Positions 39,490 to 46,738 of a stretch of DNA of 46,738 nucleotides are shown here, piece by piece (position 1 is the stretch's first letter; each line of letters begins with the position of its first letter). The notes under the pieces are model-generated. The model saw only the letters and a program-made list of their open reading frames with translations. It ran no database searches and had not been told where the DNA came from. Position numbers and translations under genes: made by a program. The stretch is from contig DKUR01000102.1 of assembly GCA_002490775.1 (NCBI GenBank), forward strand, positions 1 to 46,738. The letters run 5' to 3'. Source of the stretch: Lachnospiraceae bacterium UBA7199 (lineage in GTDB: Bacteria; Bacillota; Clostridia; Lachnospirales; Lachnospiraceae).

Positions 39490-41412
39490 TTAAATATCAA
39501 GCTCTGCATCAGTTGCATGTTCATAGATAAATGCCTTTCTTGGAGGCACTTCTGTACCCATCAGCATTTCTGTCACTTCTGAAGCCATACGTGCATCTTC
39601 TATCTCGACCTGTTTTAAAATTCTGCTTTCCGGATTTAAGGTGGTTTCCCAAAGCTGGTCAGCATCCATTTCTCCAAGTCCTTTATACCTTTGCAGGGTA
39701 AAAGGGCCCTTATGGCGTTTTCTGTATTGTTCCAGTGCCTTGTCATCATACAGATACTGTTCTGTGCCTTTAGAGGGCATGGCCTTATATAAAGGAGGCA
39801 TGGCAATATATACATGTCCTTCATAAATAAGTTCAGGCATAAACCTGTAAAATAACGTTAACAGCAACGTGGAAATATGTGCTCCGTCAACGTCTGCATC
39901 AGCCATAATAATAATCTTATCATAACGAAGCTTAGTGATATCAAAATCATTCCCATAGCCTTCAGAAAATCCACAGCCAAAAGCATTGATCATTGTCTTG
40001 ATTTCTGCATTGGCAAGGACCTTATCAATACTTGCTTTTTCCACATTCAGTATTTTTCCCCGTATAGGAAGGATCGCCTGATATGCACGATTTCTTGCAG
40101 TCTTTGCACTTCCTCCTGCAGAATCGCCCTCTACAATGAAAATTTCGCACTTTGAAGCGTCTTTTGACTCACAATTTGCAAGTTTCCCATTAGAGTCAAA
40201 AGAAAACTTCTGTTTTGTAAGCATATTAGTTTTTGCTTTTTCTTCTGTCTTTCGAATCTTCGCTGCCTTTTCCGCACAGCCTATAATATTCTTTAAAGTC
40301 TCAAGATTTCTGTCGAAATAACGAACCAGTTCCTCTCCTGTCACTTTAGAAACAACCTTAGCGGCATCCTGATTATCCAGCTTCGTTTTTGTCTGGCCTT
40401 CAAATCTGGGATCAGGATGCTTCAATGAAATGACTGCAGTCATGCCATTTCTCACGTCTGCTCCTGTAAAATTGGCATCCTTTTCCTTAAGGATATTCAG
40501 CTCTCTCGCATAAGTATTAATAATATTTGTAAAAGCAGTTTTAAATCCAGTCAGATGAGTACCGCCTTCAGCATTATAAATATTATTGCAGAATCCAAGC
40601 ACGTTTTCATGAAATTCATTGATATACTGGAACGCGCCTTCTACAGAAATTCCTTCGCTTTCTCCTTTGAAATAGATTACATCACAAACAGGCTGGGTGG
40701 ATTTATTCATATCTTTAATAAAACCAATTAATCCATCCGGCTCATGGTATGTAATAATTTCAGGTTCTTCTTTTCTTTTGTCGGCAAAAATAATCGTTAG
40801 AGCAGGGTTTAAATAAGCAGTTTCATGCATTCTGCTTTTAATTTCATCTTCCTTAAACCTTGTTTTGTCAAAAATTGTATCATCCGGCAGGAAATTGACT
40901 TTTGTCCCTGTTCCCTTTGCTTTGCCAATGACAGGAAGCAGTCCATCCACTAACTCTACCGTAGGATTTCCTCTTTCATATTTGTCCTCATAGATGCGTC
41001 CTCCGTTTTTGACCTGCACAGTCAAATATGTAGAAAGCGCATTTACTACGGAAGATCCTACGCCATGAAGCCCGCCGCTTGTTTTATAGGCAGAATCATC
41101 AAACTTTCCGCCTGCATGAAGAGTTGTAAAAACAAGACGTTCCGCACTGACTCCTTTTTCATGCATTCCCACAGGAATCCCACGTCCATTATCTTCTATT
41201 GTGGCAGATCCATCTGCTTCAAGCGTTACAAGAATGGTATCACAATATCCGGCAAGATGCTCATCCACTGCGTTATCTACGATTTCATAGATCAAATGAT
41301 TAAGTCCTTTGGTGGATACACTGCCTATATACATTCCAGGCCTTCTTCGTACCGCTTCAAGCCCTTCCAGTACCGTAATACTGGAAGCATCATAAATTGC
41401 TTCTTTTGCCAT
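39490..41412 (-). CDS. parE: Type IIA topoisomerase subunit B (topoisomerase IV ParE-like)
   Basis: This is the ATPase subunit (640 aa). The GHKL ATP site is visible (EIVDNAVDEHLAG, DNGRGIPV, TSGGLHGVGSSVVNALS), then the transducer domain, and the TOPRIM domain with EGDSAGGSAK and the metal-binding DADVDGAHI. ParE and GyrB are hard to separate by motif; the ParC-like partner decides the name. The ATG has AGGAG upstream. It is 12 bases from degV and 15 from the A subunit, so one operon. Confidence 0.85.
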   Translation of the reverse strand: MAKEAIYDASSITVLEGLEAVRRRPGMYIGSVSTKGLNHLIYEIVDNAVDEHLAGYCDTILVTLEADGSATIEDNGRGIPVGMHEKGVSAERLVFTTLHAGGKFDDSAYKTSGGLHGVGSSVVNALSTYLTVQVKNGGRIYEDKYERGNPTVELVDGLLPVIGKAKGTGTKVNFLPDDTIFDKTRFKEDEIKSRMHETAYLNPALTIIFADKRKEEPEIITYHEPDGLIGFIKDMNKSTQPVCDVIYFKGESEGISVEGAFQYINEFHENVLGFCNNIYNAEGGTHLTGFKTAFTNIINTYARELNILKEKDANFTGADVRNGMTAVISLKHPDPRFEGQTKTKLDNQDAAKVVSKVTGEELVRYFDRNLETLKNIIGCAEKAAKIRKTEEKAKTNMLTKQKFSFDSNGKLANCESKDASKCEIFIVEGDSAGGSAKTARNRAYQAILPIRGKILNVEKASIDKVLANAEIKTMINAFGCGFSEGYGNDFDITKLRYDKIIIMADADVDGAHISTLLLTLFYRFMPELIYEGHVYIAMPPLYKAMPSKGTEQYLYDDKALEQYRKRHKGPFTLQRYKGLGEMDADQLWETTLNPESRILKQVEIEDARMASEVTEMLMGTEVPPRKAFIYEHATDAELDI

Positions 41413-41424
41413 TACAATAAACTC

Positions 41425-42291
41425 CTATTTGATTTTTTTACAGCAGGCAACTGCCAGGGCGCCAGGGCCGATATGACATGCAACGCTTAAAGAAAGTGGG
41501 TGTGCCACAATATCAAAGCCTGGAAACTCTTCTTCCAGTTCTGCAACAAACTGTTTCATCGTCTCTTTATTTCTGGTATAGGCAACCTCCAGCCATATAT
41601 TATCCGCTGTTGCCCCGCCAAACCGGTTTTCCATGTCGTTTCTGATAGCATTGATCATGATGCTCTTCCCCTGATTGCTGGTTCTGGCCTTTGCAAAAGC
41701 ATCCAGTTTATCTCCCTGGATGGTAAGTACTGGTTTGAGCTTAAGCATTGTGCCGATTGCAGCAGCGGCAGGAGTGATTCTTCCACCCTTTTTTAAATAA
41801 TACAAAGTGTCCAGCATAATATAAATACTGGAATTATATTTATCTTTTTCCAGAAACTCCTTAATTTCCGCAGCATCCATTCCTCTGCCCGCCAGCAGCT
41901 TTGCATCCAGCGCCGACTGTCTTTGGGTGACAGATATTCTCTGATTATTGACTACCTGCACTCTGCCATTATAATCTTCAGAAAGCATAATTGCACTTTG
42001 ACAGGAGCCCGACAGGCCGCTGCTCATAGGAATATAAACAATTTCATCATAATCCTCAAGAATCTCATCCCACAGCTTCATTACTGATTCCGGAGATGGC
42101 TGGCTGGTTACTACGTCTGCCCCGCTTTCCAACTTTTCGTAAAATTCATTTTGTGTAAGGGTAATATCCTCATAAAAAGTTTCTTCATTGATCATGAAGG
42201 GCATAGGAAGCACTTTGATCCCGCATTTACTGGCTTCTGTCTGGGTAATTCCACTATTGGAATCTGTTACAACTGCAATTTTTTTATTCAT
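41425..42291 (-). CDS. DegV family fatty acid-binding protein (FakB-like)
   Basis: The 288-residue protein binds a fatty acid and presents it to FakA for phosphorylation. Motifs are VVTDSNSGI at the N terminus, TSQPSPESV, and the lipid-contacting PMSSGLSGS, with the C-terminal HxGPGA (CHIGPGALA) closing the binding site. The FakA gene lies in the same gene group, separated only by recG, so this is a likely physiological partner. It is followed directly by the topoisomerase pair. Confidence 0.88.
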   Translation of the reverse strand: MNKKIAVVTDSNSGITQTEASKCGIKVLPMPFMINEETFYEDITLTQNEFYEKLESGADVVTSQPSPESVMKLWDEILEDYDEIVYIPMSSGLSGSCQSAIMLSEDYNGRVQVVNNQRISVTQRQSALDAKLLAGRGMDAAEIKEFLEKDKYNSSIYIMLDTLYYLKKGGRITPAAAAIGTMLKLKPVLTIQGDKLDAFAKARTSNQGKSIMINAIRNDMENRFGGATADNIWLEVAYTRNKETMKQFVAELEEEFPGFDIVAHPLSLSVACHIGPGALAVACCKKIK

Positions 42292-42391
42292 GTTTTAACC
42301 CTCTCTTCATTCCAATCCTTTTATTTTTATCCTATTTTCTTCACTATATATTGTGTTCATTTGCGCATAAACGCACAAATATATCTTACTG

Positions 42392-44506
42392 TCAGATTGT
42401 TCTAAAGTCAATAAAATTTCCAGCATTTTCATCCAGATACTGTTTTAGACAGACATACTTTTCACTTTCCAGCATCCTGTCCTCATTAAGCAGATGATCT
42501 ACTGTAATACTGATTTTTTTAAGCAGTTCGGCATCCTGATAAATATCAGCTATCTTAAATTCCATTGCACCGCTTTGCCTGATTCCAAACAAATCCCCTG
42601 GTCCCCGCAGTTTCAAATCTTCTTCTGCAATATAAAATCCATCATTTGAATTGTTTAATATTTTTAGCCGTTCAGTAGTTTTTTCTTTACCAGCACCATC
42701 AATAAAAATACAATAAGACTGGGATTTTCCTCTACCAATCCTGCCGCGCAGCTGATGTAACTGGGCCAGTCCGAAACGCTCCGCATTTTCCACCATCATA
42801 ACAGTTGCATTGGGTACGTTAATTCCCACTTCAATCACTGTGGTTGAGACTAATACATGAATATCTCCTTCTGCAAATGCCTCCATAATCCTCTTTTTAT
42901 CTGCCGGTTTCATTTTTCCATGTAGGATTTCAACATGTACGTCTTCGGGCAGCATCATCCGAAGCTTTTCTCCATAATCAGTTACATTTTGAATTTCCTC
43001 CATATCAGCATCACTGGCTTCCACCATAGGACAGATTACATAAACCTGATGCCCTGCCCGCACTTCTTTTGTAAGAAATTCATATGCTTTCTTACGATAA
43101 GAAACATCCACCACACAATTTTTAATTGGAAGACGCTCTGCCGGCACCTCATCTACAACAGATAAATGCAGATCGCCATAAAGTATAATCGCCAGTGTAC
43201 GGGGAATCGGTGTGGCGCTCATAACCAGTACATGGGTTCTTCCACCTTTTTCTCCCAGAAGTTCTCTTTGACGGACACCAAAACGATGCTGCTCGTCAGT
43301 GACCACCAGTGCAAGATTCCGATATTTTACTTTTTCCTGTATTAATGCATGAGTTCCAATAATTACATTAAATTCGCCGCCTTCTATCTGCTTGTATATT
43401 TCCTTTTTTGCAGATGCACTTACAGAACCTGTTAGAAGAACAGGTTTAAAAGGCAGGCGATACTGCTTTGTCATGCTGCTTAACTGCTCAAAATGCTGGG
43501 CAGCCAAAATCTCTGTCGGCGCCATAAGCGCCCCCTGATACCCATTACTTACAGTCATCAGCAAAGAAAGAAAAGCAAGAATCGTTTTACCAGATCCCAC
43601 ATCCCCCTGTACAAGTCTGTTCATGCACATACCGCTTAAAAGATCTTTTTCAATTTCCTGCCATACCCGTGTTTGGGCATTGGTAAGCTTGTAGGGCAGG
43701 GTTTCCACAAAACGCTTTGTCCACGCGGTCTCTATCATGGGATAATCGCTGCATAACGCTTCATTATACTCTTTCATTTTCCGGACAGACAAAAGAAATA
43801 GAAACAGTTCGTCAAACACCAGCCTTTTCCGTGCCTGCAGAAGGCTTTCCCAATCTTTTGGAAAATGAATCTGCCAAACCGCACTACTTCGAGAGGATAG
43901 CGCATACTCTTTTCTGATCTCTTCAGGCAGAATTTCTCCAAACAAATCTGATTCCCTGTTATTTGAAATATTTTCCGAAGAAGCTTCGGATTCCGGTACC
44001 AATTCTTTTAACGCCTGCCTTACAGCCTTCATAACAGCCTTATTGCCAAGACCGGCAGTAAGTCCATAACAGGGCTGAAGCTGTCCCATTTTCTCTTCAT
44101 ATTCTTCCCAGGTAAACAATGCCGGCTGATCCATATGATATTTTCCATTTTCTATTTTTATTTTACCCCGAAATAGAAAACTACTTCCCGACTTTAATTT
44201 GTTTTTCAGATAAGGGACATTGAAATAAGAAATGGATATCCTATCATTTCCGTCGCTGCAGATGCCTGTGCCAATAGTAAGATTCCTTAACTTTTTCCAC
44301 TTAAAATCTGATGTAAGAAATAATTCAAGGGTAACCAGTTCTCCTTCCGCCGCCTTGGCAATCTTCACCGGTTCGTCAAAGCGTTGATAGGCTTTAGGAT
44401 AATAAAGAAGCAGTTCCTTTATGGTATGAATTCCTAATTTATAAAAAAGTTTTGCTGTTTTTTCACCAATTCCTTTTATATTTATAATATCATCTGAATA
44501 CTTCAT
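42392..44506 (-). CDS. recG: ATP-dependent DNA helicase RecG
   Basis: RecG (704 aa) remodels stalled replication forks and Holliday junctions. The N-terminal wedge domain (about 1-240, including GIGEKTAKLFYKLGI) has the OB fold, and the helicase core follows: Walker A GDVGSGKT, DEQHRFGV (Walker B), SATPIPRTL, STTVIEVGINVPNA and QLRGRIGRG. The C-terminal TRG-like part is DLKLRGPGDLFGIRQSG. The ATG follows GGGGGAT. A terminator separates it from fakA. Confidence 0.97.
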   Translation of the reverse strand: MKYSDDIINIKGIGEKTAKLFYKLGIHTIKELLLYYPKAYQRFDEPVKIAKAAEGELVTLELFLTSDFKWKKLRNLTIGTGICSDGNDRISISYFNVPYLKNKLKSGSSFLFRGKIKIENGKYHMDQPALFTWEEYEEKMGQLQPCYGLTAGLGNKAVMKAVRQALKELVPESEASSENISNNRESDLFGEILPEEIRKEYALSSRSSAVWQIHFPKDWESLLQARKRLVFDELFLFLLSVRKMKEYNEALCSDYPMIETAWTKRFVETLPYKLTNAQTRVWQEIEKDLLSGMCMNRLVQGDVGSGKTILAFLSLLMTVSNGYQGALMAPTEILAAQHFEQLSSMTKQYRLPFKPVLLTGSVSASAKKEIYKQIEGGEFNVIIGTHALIQEKVKYRNLALVVTDEQHRFGVRQRELLGEKGGRTHVLVMSATPIPRTLAIILYGDLHLSVVDEVPAERLPIKNCVVDVSYRKKAYEFLTKEVRAGHQVYVICPMVEASDADMEEIQNVTDYGEKLRMMLPEDVHVEILHGKMKPADKKRIMEAFAEGDIHVLVSTTVIEVGINVPNATVMMVENAERFGLAQLHQLRGRIGRGKSQSYCIFIDGAGKEKTTERLKILNNSNDGFYIAEEDLKLRGPGDLFGIRQSGAMEFKIADIYQDAELLKKISITVDHLLNEDRMLESEKYVCLKQYLDENAGNFIDFRTI

Positions 44507-44532
44507 CTAAAATCCCCCATGATTACAGGATG

Positions 44533-44560
44533 CAAAAAGGACGGTTATTTCCGTCCTTTT
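44533..44560 (-). terminator. Hairpin between fakA and recG
   Basis: AAAAGGACGG (44535-44544) pairs with CCGTCCTTTT (44551-44560) around TTATTT, followed on the minus strand by five T. It would end transcripts from fakA. Confidence 0.8.
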
Positions 44561-44621
44561 GAGCAACATAGTGTTTGATTCATAACATTTGATAAAACAG
44601 TTCTCATTGTAAACTGCATGA

Positions 44622-46292
44622 TCACTCCGCCGAAATAATATAATAATAGATCGGCTGTCCGCCATACTGTAACTCAATATCACAGGATGGATAAGCTTCT
44701 TCTATACGTGTCTTTAATGCTTCCGCCACATCCTCCGTTATCTCTTCCCCATAATAAACGCTGATTAACTCTAAATCATCATTCATCATTTCCTTTACCA
44801 TGTCAAATGTAACATCGGAAACATCACTTCCCACAGAAAGAATGCCTGCATCTCCAAGCCCCATATAGTCTCCCTGTTTGATTTCCTTGTCATCAATCAT
44901 CGTATCTCTTACTGCATAAGTAACCTGTCCGGTCTTAACATTACCAATTTCAGATTTCATATTTTCTTCATTTTCCTGTACACTCATATCCGGAACATAA
45001 TTAATAATTGCAGTAATTCCCTGAGGTACTGTTTTAGTAGGAATAACTATGATGTTCTTGTCTTTTACCATCATTTGTGCCTGATTTGCTGCAAGAATAA
45101 TATTCTTGTTATTTGGAAGAATGAATACAGAATCTGCATTTACCCGTTCGATTGCATTCAGCATATCTTCTGTGCTGGGATTCATAGTCTGTCCGCCTTC
45201 AATGATATAATCCACTCCCAGACCTTTAAAAATATCATTAATGCCTTCTCCCACTGAAACAGCAATAAATCCTACTTCTTTGTGAGGCATCACTTCCTCT
45301 GCCTTTTGTTCCTCTGCCTTGCTCTCCTTGGATTGTTCTTCCCTGAAAAGCTTTTCCTGATGCTCCAAACGCATATTGTCGATCTTTAAGTTAGATAACG
45401 CACCATACTTAAGAGCCTTTTGGATTGCAAGTCCGGGATCATTCGTATGTACGTGTACCTTAACCACGTCATCGTCTGCTACCACAACAATTGAATCGCC
45501 AATAGACTCTAGGTATTCTTTGAAGTCCATTTCAGTTTTAATATTAAAATTCCTGCTGAGCATAATAATAAACTCTGTGCAGTAACCATATTTAATATCA
45601 ATATCTGGCTGCGCTTCTGCTTTGGCCTTAGTACTTGGTGCCGATTTCACTTCTTTAATTGTTAAATCAATTTCTTTACCAAGGAATGCATCATACGCAC
45701 CTTTTAAAACCTGCATGAGTCCTTGACCTCCAGAGTCAACAACTCCTGCCTGCTTTAAAACAGGAAGCATTTCCGGTGTTCTTTCCAAAACTTCATCTGC
45801 ATATTTGATTACTTCATCAAAAAAATATTCCAGGTCACTACAGCCTTCGTCTGCCAGTTCTCTTGCTCTTATGCTGGCTCCTTTTGCTACTGTTAAAATT
45901 GTGCCTTCCTTGGGCTTCATAACTGCTTTGTAGGCAGTCTCCACTGCTTTTTCAAATGCATCTGCAAATACGGGAATGTTTAATACATCCTTTTCTCTGA
46001 TGGATTTTGTAAATCCACGAAAAAGCTGGGACAATATAACGCCTGAGTTGCCTCTGGCTCCTCTTAATGAGCCGGAAGAAATTGCTTTACAAAGGGATAT
46101 CATATCCGGATTTTCCATTGCAGCAACATCTTTCGCCGCGGACATGATCGTAAGTGTCATATTTGTTCCAGTATCACCGTCCGGCACTGGAAAAACATTC
46201 AGGTCATTAATCCATTCTTTCTGGGATTCCAGATTTTTAGCTCCAGCTAAGAACATCTTTGCAAGTATCTTAGCGTCGATTGTATTAGTCAC
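44622..46292 (-). CDS. fakA: Fatty acid kinase catalytic subunit FakA (DAK2/DhaL domain)
   Basis: FakA (556 aa) phosphorylates fatty acids bound to DegV-family FakB proteins, so exogenous lipid can enter phospholipid synthesis. The N-terminal DhaL domain has NVFPVPDGDTGTNMTL with metal ligands Asp38 and Asp40, plus GARGNSGVILSQLFRG. The middle and C-terminal DegV-like halves follow (about 220-556). The start is a GTG at 46292 with GAGGAGG upstream. It is 14 bases from the Asp23 gene, which is co-transcribed. Confidence 0.94.
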   Translation of the reverse strand: MTNTIDAKILAKMFLAGAKNLESQKEWINDLNVFPVPDGDTGTNMTLTIMSAAKDVAAMENPDMISLCKAISSGSLRGARGNSGVILSQLFRGFTKSIREKDVLNIPVFADAFEKAVETAYKAVMKPKEGTILTVAKGASIRARELADEGCSDLEYFFDEVIKYADEVLERTPEMLPVLKQAGVVDSGGQGLMQVLKGAYDAFLGKEIDLTIKEVKSAPSTKAKAEAQPDIDIKYGYCTEFIIMLSRNFNIKTEMDFKEYLESIGDSIVVVADDDVVKVHVHTNDPGLAIQKALKYGALSNLKIDNMRLEHQEKLFREEQSKESKAEEQKAEEVMPHKEVGFIAVSVGEGINDIFKGLGVDYIIEGGQTMNPSTEDMLNAIERVNADSVFILPNNKNIILAANQAQMMVKDKNIIVIPTKTVPQGITAIINYVPDMSVQENEENMKSEIGNVKTGQVTYAVRDTMIDDKEIKQGDYMGLGDAGILSVGSDVSDVTFDMVKEMMNDDLELISVYYGEEITEDVAEALKTRIEEAYPSCDIELQYGGQPIYYYIISAE

Positions 46293-46306
46293 AGCAAGTC
46301 CTCCTC

Positions 46307-46681
46307 TTAATCAATCACTCTAACACCTTCAACAAAGATGTTTATTTTTTCAACATGTATTCCTGTAAATTCCTCTACCTTATACTTTACATTACTGATC
46401 AGGTTATCAGAAACTGCAAGTATACCTACGCCATAAGCCACAATTACATGAAAATTTATTGTCAGCTTGTTATTATTAATTGAAACATTGATGCCTCTGG
46501 TCATACTGTCTCTTTTAAGCAATTTTACCAGTCCATCCTTAACATTAATGCCTGCCATTCCTACAATACCAAAGCATTCCATCGCAATGCTTCCCGCGTA
46601 CTGAGCAATTACATCATTGTCAATTGCTATATTCCCCATATGCGTATTCATAGAAGTTTCCTTCATGGAAGAATTTTTCAT
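46307..46681 (-). CDS. Asp23/Gls24 family protein
   Basis: The 124-residue protein is of the alkaline shock/Gls24 envelope stress family. Typical blocks are GNIAIDNDVIAQYAGSIAMECFGIVGM and the C-terminal NVKYKVEEFTGIHVEKINIFVEGV. It has no membrane segment. Its role is likely cell-envelope homeostasis, together with FakA, its usual neighbour. The ATG follows AAGGAGG by six bases. It is the first gene of the operon on this strand. Confidence 0.95.
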   Translation of the reverse strand: MKNSSMKETSMNTHMGNIAIDNDVIAQYAGSIAMECFGIVGMAGINVKDGLVKLLKRDSMTRGINVSINNNKLTINFHVIVAYGVGILAVSDNLISNVKYKVEEFTGIHVEKINIFVEGVRVID

Positions 46682-46716
46682 AGGCTGCCTCCTTATATTT
46701 TGAACATATATATTGT

Positions 46717-46722
46717 ATTATA
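46717..46722 (-). promoter_or_regulatory. -10 element of the asp23-fakA operon
   Basis: TATAAT on the minus strand (46722-46717), about 35 bases before the Asp23 start codon. A -35 at normal spacing would fall just outside the window. Confidence 0.6.
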
Positions 46723-46738
46723 ACCTTAAAAAGAAAAA

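Noticed and set aside
37234..41412. Naming the topoisomerase pair gyrase A and B
   Set aside because: The A subunit has no GyrA box and matches ParC numbering at Ser80/Glu84; a gyrase pair is expected elsewhere in the genome. A tree would settle it.
42361..42385. A fourth copy of the GC hairpin motif upstream of degV
   Set aside because: A stem TTTGTGC/GCGCAAA and GCGCAAATG are present, but there is no GGG and the distance to the degV start is about 70 bases.
42392..46681. Translated plus-strand frames opposite recG and fakA
   Set aside because: They are short, lack ribosome binding sites and lie antisense to genes with clear family motifs.
1..46738. tRNA, rRNA or CRISPR content
   Set aside because: No cloverleaf-like, rRNA-like or regularly spaced repeat sequence was seen by eye; a tRNAscan or CRISPR search would be decisive.

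Overview
The window reads as a chromosomal stretch of a low-GC Gram-positive anaerobe of the Clostridia, most like Lachnospiraceae. The grounds are gene order and family content: a TIGR03960 radical SAM / DUF2344 / RNase E-G / L21 / Prp / L27 / Obg cluster, an L27 with the Firmicute N-terminal extension next to its protease Prp, an L21 leader, an Asp23/FakA/RecG/RsmD/CoaD cluster, a YlbJ-like membrane protein, strong AGGAGG ribosome binding sites and frequent GTG/TTG starts. Genus cannot be fixed from the sequence alone. I see no rRNA, tRNA, CRISPR array, IS element or prophage. Most genes lie on the minus strand.

Layout. 1-2.9 kb: the 3' end of a cytidylate-kinase-like gene, then (minus) an AI-2E-family permease, D-aminoacyl-tRNA deacylase and a small membrane protein. 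3.0-6.0 kb: a TtcA-like PP-loop gene overlapping a tyrosine recombinase, then a divergent SOS locus (lexA and a LysM/YneA-like gene) with up to five LexA-box-like sites. 6.0-11.6 kb: a complete branched-chain amino acid ABC transporter (livJ-H-M-G-F) followed by a second cytidylate-kinase-like gene, paralogous to the one at the left edge. 11.8-12.0 kb: a DUF378 gene with a long leader hairpin. 12.0-22.0 kb: a translation, ribosome assembly and RNA metabolism block (rsfS, yqeK, nadD, yhbY, obg, rpmA, prp, rplU, RNase E/G, DUF2344 protein, TIGR03960 protein), interrupted by a frameshifted lipoprotein gene. 22.5-27.7 kb: a histidine operon hisZ-G-D-B-IE with its own promoter and terminator. 27.7-33.2 kb: recU, two pseudouridine synthases, YgiQ, a HAD phosphatase and an unknown membrane protein. 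33.2-35.5 kb: a YlbJ-like protein and a membrane-anchored amidase, convergent and overlapping. 35.5-46.7 kb: Asp23, FakA, RecG, DegV (FakB-like), topoisomerase IV B and A, RsmD, CoaD and a coiled-coil protein.

The observations most worth following are: (i) a HisIE fusion whose N-terminal HisF-fold domain has Tyr where both catalytic Asp residues should be; (ii) a set of modular intergenic repeats, including a 44-bp hairpin block with a compensatory base-pair change and a GC hairpin plus GGG motif placed just before three different start codons; (iii) the densely boxed SOS divergon; (iv) a frameshift at an A5 run in a lipoprotein gene inserted into the RNase E/G-rplU cluster; and (v) several leader structures (a 17-position hairpin before DUF378, a possible overlapping mini-ORF before the AI-2E permease, a possibly leaderless rsuA-type gene). 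No defence or other wholly new multi-gene system is evident. The unexplained signal lies mainly in intergenic repeats and one domain-degenerate fusion enzyme.
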